Source: a virus. Taken from it: a stretch of 63,593 nt of DNA. A program made the position numbers and the translations under genes. Under the pieces are notes generated by a model, which saw only the letters and a list, made by a program, of their open reading frames with translations, was not told the origin of the DNA and did not search any database. Every line of letters starts with the position of its first letter. The first letter of the stretch is position 1. Location of the stretch: positions 1-63,593 of IMG/VR virus record IMGVR_UViG_3300005581_002829. One strand, given 5' to 3'. Shown piece after piece: positions 58,634-63,593 of this stretch.

Positions 58634-59377
58634 TTATCCCGTGAACATATCTACAGGCAATTCAAATCTAGATTGCATTTCAGATTCAATCTTATCTATC
58701 TCAACTAACGCATCTTGATAGATTATATCCGCATTAATTGTTACACCCCCAGGTAATTGCATACCTGAAAACTTCTTAAGATTCTCACCCCATTGACGTT
58801 TTAGCAATGCTGTTGTGTATCTTTTAAGAAACATATCGTTATAAACATCTCGATAAGTATCCGGATCTAATATTCTATAGCACTCGACAATAATGAAAGT
58901 TCCTACAGTTACATCGGCTGACCAATCCAAATCCATATAAAGTCTATTCATATGTCTATTAAATCGTACGGGTTTAGTACCTGTAAGTATTTGATTTATC
59001 AATTCTAATTCTGTTTTAACCTGTGCATAATAAATTAAATTTGTAGACATTAAACTATATAGGTCATTAACTAGAATTTGATATTGAATACTAAATATAT
59101 TTGTTCCATCTGATCTATTAGCAAAAGGCACCATTCTACTAACACCTACTACACTATCGGGTACTGGGATATATTGATTAGCCATATCTGTAGATGTAAT
59201 TTGATGTTTTAGATAAACCATTTCTACAGCATCATAATGATATTCTCTATAAAATTGAAAAGCATCATCTATACGATCTTCAATTTGATCCTCATCTAGA
59301 TTTATTTCAATAACAGGTGCACCTAATCTTCTAAGGCAATAATCTTTTAATTCTTCTCTTGATGTTACTGTTGCCAT
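58634..59377 (-). CDS. 13: Neck protein gp13
   Basis: The 247-residue protein has SREELKDYCLRRLGAPVIEINLDEDQIEDRIDDAFQFYREYHYDA and later YTTALLKRQWGENLKKFSGMQLPGG, both diagnostic of gp13. It binds the portal after packaging. It is shorter than T4 gp13 (309). It overlaps the next upstream gene by 1 nt. Confidence 0.93.
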   Translation of the reverse strand: MATVTSREELKDYCLRRLGAPVIEINLDEDQIEDRIDDAFQFYREYHYDAVEMVYLKHQITSTDMANQYIPVPDSVVGVSRMVPFANRSDGTNIFSIQYQILVNDLYSLMSTNLIYYAQVKTELELINQILTGTKPVRFNRHMNRLYMDLDWSADVTVGTFIIVECYRILDPDTYRDVYNDMFLKRYTTALLKRQWGENLKKFSGMQLPGGVTINADIIYQDALVEIDKIESEMQSRFELPVDMFTG

Positions 59378-59706
59378 TATCGTGTTACTCCAGGATTAAT
59401 TGTTACTATACCTTCAGTAATTCTATATGATACATTGCCGATATTTGCCTTTATATCATAAACATATCTTCCCACTTTAAGATTTGCTGTAACATCCGCA
59501 GATAAAGATATCGAAATATTTCCATATGGTGCATTGACAATATTTGATATAAATGTTATTGCATTTGAACTATAGTATGTTTTTCTTAGTTGTGCTTTTA
59601 CATTATACCCAGTTAACGGTATAGGATTTTTATTGATATCCAAATATTGTACATTTGAATAAAAATTTACACCTTGATCTATATTTAAATTTTTTACATC
59701 TGCCAT
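59377..59706 (-). CDS. BppU-like beta-sandwich virion protein
   Basis: The 109-residue protein has NLNIDQGVNFYSNVQYLD, PIPLTGYNVKAQLRKTYYSS and YVYDIKANIGNVSYRITEG, the strand pattern of BppU N-terminal domains in phage baseplates and fibres. It belongs to a run of small virion-type genes before the fibre-like gene. Confidence 0.55.
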   Translation of the reverse strand: MADVKNLNIDQGVNFYSNVQYLDINKNPIPLTGYNVKAQLRKTYYSSNAITFISNIVNAPYGNISISLSADVTANLKVGRYVYDIKANIGNVSYRITEGIVTINPGVTR

Positions 59707-59707
59707 T

Positions 59708-60205
59708 TTATTTAAATCTTCCGTAGTATACTCTGTAGGAAATATTTATTGCGACATCGCCAGCAATAGAATCGTACCCCGATCTATCTATATGTTGATT
59801 GCATACTATTTTTAAATTTCCTTGTTCTTGTACTATATTAAGAATAGAACTTCCTAGATATTCGCCAGAACTTGGTTGTGTTAATTTTCGTAATAAAATA
59901 GAACCTGCTCCGCTTGTAACCAAATTGCTAGTATATGCTTCACCTGCATCTATTTTATAAAATGGCATTATAAAACTATCCTCTTTATTTATGGATAGAT
60001 TAACATTGGTGAGATTTGCAACTTCATCTACTCTATTAACTATTGCATATCTAGAACTAGCATTCGCGTTTAATACTATAGGTATAGAAGCAGTGCCAGT
60101 AATATCATGTATAATGTGAGGCATTCTTTTACTAAGAGTAAACTTAGTTTCCCCTGAAAAGTTTTTAATAGTAAAAACATCATTTTTATTAAATGATATA
60201 CCCAT
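59708..60205 (-). CDS. Hypothetical virion-type protein
   Basis: The 165-residue protein is dominated by beta-strand-like stretches, for example NVNLSINKEDSFIMPFYKIDAG and GDVAINISYRVYYGRF. No family recognised. It overlaps the 381-residue gene by 1 nt; position suggests a tail- or neck-fibre accessory. Confidence 0.55.
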   Translation of the reverse strand: MGISFNKNDVFTIKNFSGETKFTLSKRMPHIIHDITGTASIPIVLNANASSRYAIVNRVDEVANLTNVNLSINKEDSFIMPFYKIDAGEAYTSNLVTSGAGSILLRKLTQPSSGEYLGSSILNIVQEQGNLKIVCNQHIDRSGYDSIAGDVAINISYRVYYGRFK

Positions 60206-61350
60206 TATTGTATTCCTAAATATAACACATTACCTGATACATTTACATCGCCATTAATATAATACGCCTGTGTATTAAATTTGTAAGTTAAAATTTTACC
60301 ATTTGCTGCAATAGTGTTGTCTCTTGGCCATAATATATAAGTATTGCTTGCAGTTATAAAATTATATCTTTCATCATATAATCCTCCATTTAGGGGATTG
60401 TAATTACTTGCAGATTCAAAAGTTCTGCCTTGAGAATACCCAGTTGTTATATAATGTATTGTTGCAGAATAAGTATCATATCCGTAAATTTGTTTTAGAT
60501 CAGAATATTTATTCAAATATGATATTGGATTAAATGTTATTACTCTACCTTCAGCTGCAGAATTACTTGCATAATGTGCTTGACCTAATGTATAGTCTAT
60601 ACCAAACAAGGTAATTAAATCTGGGTAACTTGCAATATATCTTAGAGCATCTTCCTCGGAAATATAAAATACATTAATAGGTAGAACCCCAGATGTTCCT
60701 GCCGGTTCGCCTGGAATACTTTGTACATAAGTAGAAGGATCAGCCGCAGATGCAGATGATCTTATTTCTTCCCCACCTGTTAAATTACGTAAGGCAATAT
60801 TTAATCCCGACGGAGTATATACATATTTACCGTCAACAATAGATGCAGTATATAGTAAATTTTTGCTTATTTCAATTGCATATAGTCCTTGGTCAAACGA
60901 TGCTTTATACCCATATTTAGATCCGAGTAATTCCCAATTGTATATTGTGTATCTTGTTATTTTTCTTATAACACCGGTAAAAGATATATTTGCAGAATCT
61001 ATAAAAAAACTAAAAAATCCTGTTCGTATCGGAGGTTTATCCACAAATAATAGATTGACATAATTATCGCTACTCAATGTACCATCCATAGAGTAATTTT
61101 CTACAAACGGTCCTGATACTGGAGGTTTAGGGCCTAATGCTTCTCTTGTAGCAATTTTAGAATAATCTGTAATTACTCTACCTGTATCTGTTTCTTGATA
61201 AATTCTAAGCTGAGGGGAATATAATACTTTAGTGTAAACTAAATCTTCGATTGCCTGTTGACTTAAATTTTTAAAGATATATGTTTTACTTGAACTAAAA
61301 GTATTTCCAAATTCAACAACATCTGAGGAAAGATATAAAAGATTTGCCAT
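60205..61350 (-). CDS. Virion-type protein with two Y-x-D-L repeats
   Basis: The 381-residue protein has an N-terminal beta-rich part (about 1-220) and two consecutive repeats at 231-310: ALRYIASYPDLITLFG and PISYLNKYSDLKQIYG, each ending with HY and a G-R-x-I/F segment. The same repeat type occurs in large bacterial surface and secreted proteins. The C-terminus has GKILTYKFNTQAYYINGDVNVSG, like a fibre cap. A host-surface interaction is inferred. Confidence 0.55.
   Translation of the reverse strand: MANLLYLSSDVVEFGNTFSSSKTYIFKNLSQQAIEDLVYTKVLYSPQLRIYQETDTGRVITDYSKIATREALGPKPPVSGPFVENYSMDGTLSSDNYVNLLFVDKPPIRTGFFSFFIDSANISFTGVIRKITRYTIYNWELLGSKYGYKASFDQGLYAIEISKNLLYTASIVDGKYVYTPSGLNIALRNLTGGEEIRSSASAADPSTYVQSIPGEPAGTSGVLPINVFYISEEDALRYIASYPDLITLFGIDYTLGQAHYASNSAAEGRVITFNPISYLNKYSDLKQIYGYDTYSATIHYITTGYSQGRTFESASNYNPLNGGLYDERYNFITASNTYILWPRDNTIAANGKILTYKFNTQAYYINGDVNVSGNVLYLGIQ
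60421..60660 (-). repeat. Two 40-residue repeats (YIASYPDL type)
   Basis: Residues 231-310 hold two copies of a unit with A/S-Y-x-D-L-x-x-x-x-G, an alanine/threonine-rich helix and HY-x-x-x-G-R. They differ at most positions, so the DNA is not a tandem repeat. Confidence 0.6.
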
Positions 61351-61351
61351 G

Positions 61352-61846
61352 TTAAATTGCCGGTACTTCTGCGCTATTAGAAAATGCTAAAATAGAAAAT
61401 CTTCTTGTTATTGCAGGTAAATTACTATCTTTGGTATAGTATTTTTCTTTAATATAAAATTTTGTAGAATCCATTAATAAAGAAATGTTTCTATAAGATA
61501 CACTATCTACTACTTGTATAAAATTTCCAGAATTAATAGATTCTCTAGTATCACTATCTATTAATATTGCAACAGGAGTATATCCTAAATTATGAAATGC
61601 AACAGTTGTAATTTTATCTCCAAAATTTTCAGAACCGGTTGCTTGTACAAAACTAAAATTTTGTGTAAAGGTTGTTTGCCAAATAGTATTTAAATACTTA
61701 AATCTGGTGTCTAAATATATTCTATCTAAATAATCATACGGGGAAGTTAACGGAAGATTAGAGCCTTCTTCGCCGGTTGGATTATTAAAAATAGATACAA
61801 TGGCATTACCAGAAACATTGCCCGCCCAAAGAACATTTGTAGACAT
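61352..61846 (-). CDS. Hypothetical virion-type protein
   Basis: The 164-residue protein has TSPYDYLDRIYLDTRFKYLN, QNFSFVQATGSENFGD, VAFHNLGYTPVAILID and a C-terminal YYTKDSNLPAITRRFSILAFS. The HNLGYTP segment recurs in phage fibre-associated proteins. Function unknown. It lies 3 nt after the fibre-like gene. Confidence 0.5.
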   Translation of the reverse strand: MSTNVLWAGNVSGNAIVSIFNNPTGEEGSNLPLTSPYDYLDRIYLDTRFKYLNTIWQTTFTQNFSFVQATGSENFGDKITTVAFHNLGYTPVAILIDSDTRESINSGNFIQVVDSVSYRNISLLMDSTKFYIKEKYYTKDSNLPAITRRFSILAFSNSAEVPAI

Positions 61847-61849
61847 ATA

Positions 61850-63460
61850 TTATAATTCAATTCTAATATATTTACTATTTAAATCTATAATCATTTTCCC
61901 ATCCAAAGATTGCAAAATGCCTGAAGTTATATTACCTGCATTTGTAGATAATTCTGACAAACTATTTGCTAAAATTTTACTTATGGATATTGTATTTGGG
62001 GCTAATTGAGCACTGGTAATAGTACCTAAAATTATTTTACCACCACTAATAGAATTGCTCGCAATTTCTCTATCTGTAATAACTCCTGTTTGTATTTTTG
62101 CAGATGTTATAGAATTTGCTAATATTTTCGCAGCAGTTACTGCACCGTCTGCTAATTCTCTAGTATTAATAGTATTACTTACTAGTCTTGAACCTGTTAT
62201 AGTATTTGCTAAAATTTTAGTATTTGTTACTGCATTTACTGCAAGTTCTGTATTACTTACTTGTCCTGCAGTTAATACTATATTTGTAATTGTATTTGCA
62301 GCGCCGGGCGTAAATAAATCCCAACTTGTTTTCGTAGTATTTAAAATATAAGTTTTGTCACTTACAATAATTAAATCGCCGCTGTTATAGTATGTAACAT
62401 CTGCAGGTAAACTTGCTAAAGTTTTTATTGAAGCAGTTCTTGCATTTGCTGTATATTGATATAATGTATTCCACGTATTTCCATTATGTACATATAAATC
62501 TGCCCCTGCTCCAGTTTTTCTGTATAATTCTCCTATATTAGCAGTCGCAGGTAAAGTGCCACTAGAACTAACTCCGCCACTTGTTCCAGAAGAACTTACA
62601 TAATCGCTCAATAATTCCCAAGCACCACTTATAAAAATATATGCAATACTTCCTACGACAACTGTTCTTCCCGAATAATTACTTGCATCTCCCACTGAGG
62701 GTAAAGATGCTAACACATCTAATCCCGAAGGAGCACTTGAAGTAATTAAACTAGATAAAGTTTTCCATGCTCCAGATAAAAATGCATATACTACAGCATT
62801 TCCTGTTTCATAAAATAATGTACCTTCGGGCGCAGTTGAGGGTTTTAGAAGACCTATAGAAAATGCTTGATCTCCCCTAAATCTTACCCATCTAAAATCT
62901 GAACCAGCGGCTCTTGCTATTGTCGGATTTGATCCTAGTCCTGCTCCATTTCCTACCGGGTAATTAGAATAAGTCCAAATGTCGCCAATATAGAACGCAA
63001 TTCTTCCTGCATAATTTCCTGTAGTTGGTAATGCTGCTACTACAGGAATACCATTAACGGTAACAGATACATTACTGTTGCCGGTTGATACTACAATATT
63101 TGCAGCACTAACTCCCCCAGTAAAAGTATTTAATTGTGCTTGAACATATGATTGTGTAGCAAGAGGGGCAGCTAACCAAGATATAGTTCCATCATTATTT
63201 AATTCTAAAGAATCAACCCCATTTAATGAGAATGCGATTATACCAGAATTTTTATGAAACATTCCAGTATCTCTGTCACCCTCCCAAGTATATCCGGGTA
63301 ATAATTTTCCGTCTTCACCATAAGTAACAACTTGACCATTGTTATATAAGGATGAAATACTTGTGTTTATTTTTTCAAAGGCTGTTCGAAGTAAATCTCC
63401 GTCCCCAGTATCAGCGGCGGTTCCTAAATTTACATTTGATGAATTTTTAGATGTTGTCAT
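61850..63460 (-). CDS. Tail-fibre-like protein with decapeptide stalk
   Basis: The 536-residue protein has an attachment-type N-terminus (GDLLRTAFEKINTSISSLYN) and GDRDTGMFHKNSGIIAFSLNGVDSLELN, common in phage fibres. Five loose beta units built on an LP...G...Y...W-x-L pattern follow (about 144-385). Residues 401-500 are ten decapeptides of the form I/V-T/S-x-x-x-I/L-x-x-N-T. It ends in a short cap (GKMIIDLNSKYIRIEL). Exact function, long fibre or neck whisker, is not resolved. Confidence 0.7.
   Translation of the reverse strand: MTTSKNSSNVNLGTAADTGDGDLLRTAFEKINTSISSLYNNGQVVTYGEDGKLLPGYTWEGDRDTGMFHKNSGIIAFSLNGVDSLELNNDGTISWLAAPLATQSYVQAQLNTFTGGVSAANIVVSTGNSNVSVTVNGIPVVAALPTTGNYAGRIAFYIGDIWTYSNYPVGNGAGLGSNPTIARAAGSDFRWVRFRGDQAFSIGLLKPSTAPEGTLFYETGNAVVYAFLSGAWKTLSSLITSSAPSGLDVLASLPSVGDASNYSGRTVVVGSIAYIFISGAWELLSDYVSSSGTSGGVSSSGTLPATANIGELYRKTGAGADLYVHNGNTWNTLYQYTANARTASIKTLASLPADVTYYNSGDLIIVSDKTYILNTTKTSWDLFTPGAANTITNIVLTAGQVSNTELAVNAVTNTKILANTITGSRLVSNTINTRELADGAVTAAKILANSITSAKIQTGVITDREIASNSISGGKIILGTITSAQLAPNTISISKILANSLSELSTNAGNITSGILQSLDGKMIIDLNSKYIRIEL
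61961..62260 (-). repeat. Ten consecutive decapeptide codons blocks in the fibre stalk
   Basis: Ten units of exactly 30 bp encode residues 401-500, each I/V-x-x-x-x-I/L-x-x-x-[T/S/A/V]. Examples are VTNTKILANT, VTAAKILANS and ISISKILANS. No insertion or deletion breaks the period. Confidence 0.85.
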
Positions 63461-63464
63461 ACTT

Positions 63465-63593
63465 TTAACTTATGTTAAGGTGATTTTTAATTTTTATGAG
63501 CTCTTCTTTTAACATATTTATTTCACCTTTTAAATCTTGTATTGTTTTCATTTGTTTCTTCTTTTGTTTATACTCATTCAAAGCTACCATGTC
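63465..63593 (-). CDS. Small coiled-coil protein, 5' end beyond the window
   Basis: At least 41 residues precede the TAA at 63465-63467. They include KQMKTIQDLKGEINMLKEEL, with leucine and isoleucine spacing of a short coiled coil. The frame is open to the window edge; an ATG at 63590 may be the start. Such small proteins often lie between virion genes of T4-like phages. Confidence 0.5.
   Translation of the reverse strand, partial: DMVALNEYKQKKKQMKTIQDLKGEINMLKEELIKIKNHLNIS

Noticed and set aside
1-63593. Prophage attachment sites, integrase, tRNA genes
   Set aside because: No integrase-like protein, no tRNA cloverleaf sequence and no flanking direct repeats were found; the gene set is that of a lytic T4-like phage.

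Overview
The window is a gene-dense, low-GC stretch of a T4-like myovirus genome. Every supportable gene reads on the minus strand, so transcription runs from about 63.6 kb down to 1. The diagnosis rests on the ordered T4 core: genes 13, 14, 15, 16, 17, 18, 19, 20, 67-like, 21, 22, 23, uvsY, uvsW, 55, then 47, 46, and finally 45, 44, 62, regA. The combination of hsp20, cobS-like and VWA genes, mazG, 2OG-Fe(II) oxygenase, Sm-like proteins and 7-deazaguanine genes resembles marine T4-like phages of cyanobacteria or SAR11-type bacteria. No photosynthesis gene, integrase, tRNA, CRISPR array or rRNA is visible, so the host cannot be fixed from this window.

Layout in transcription order. (1) 63.6-44.4 kb is the virion module: a fibre-like protein with ten exact decapeptides, three small virion-type proteins, neck genes 13/14, tail gene 15, a glycosyltransferase inserted before 16, terminase 16/17, a very large repeat-bearing tail sheath 18, tube 19, portal 20, prohead core, protease 21, scaffold 22, major capsid 23 and a tube-like protein. 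(2) 44.4-40.2 kb holds a glycosyltransferase, uvsY, uvsW, an Sm-like protein, late sigma factor 55 and mazG. (3) 40.2-30.8 kb is a probable 7-deazaguanine DNA-modification block: queE, folE, a class-I glutamine-amidotransferase-like protein, a DexA-like exonuclease, two GT-B glycosyltransferases, dpdA, a possible T-fold protein, galE, queD and a cupin. (4) 30.8-23.7 kb holds 47, 46, a 2OG oxygenase, a HExxH plus VWA protein and a CobS/MoxR-like ATPase. (5) 23.6-5.0 kb is an 18.5 kb sugar island between 46 and 45, two genes that normally lie close together. It encodes GDP-mannose dehydratase, fucose-synthase-like and ColD-like enzymes, an RfbH-like dehydratase, an acetolactate-synthase-like TPP enzyme, a dehydroquinate-synthase-like cyclase, an HpcH-type aldolase, several SDR enzymes and up to seven glycosyltransferases. 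(6) 5.0-0 kb holds clamp 45, a methyltransferase, clamp loader 44/62, regA, hsp20 and an Sm-like gene cut by the window edge.

Two promoter classes can be read directly. Five sigma-70-type sites with 17-bp spacers precede 45, the VWA gene, cobS, mazG and the Sm-like gene. Six exact T4 late-type TATAAATA boxes precede 18, 22, 23, the tube-like gene, gmd and one SDR gene. The late box in front of gmd suggests that at least the first part of the sugar island is expressed with the virion genes. The most interesting signals are a phage-borne GDP-colitose-type pathway next to a second lysine-less (RfbH-like) dideoxysugar branch, a tail sheath whose exposed insertion is replaced by a roughly 41-residue repeat array, and a QueE with a non-standard cysteine motif inside the deazaguanine block.
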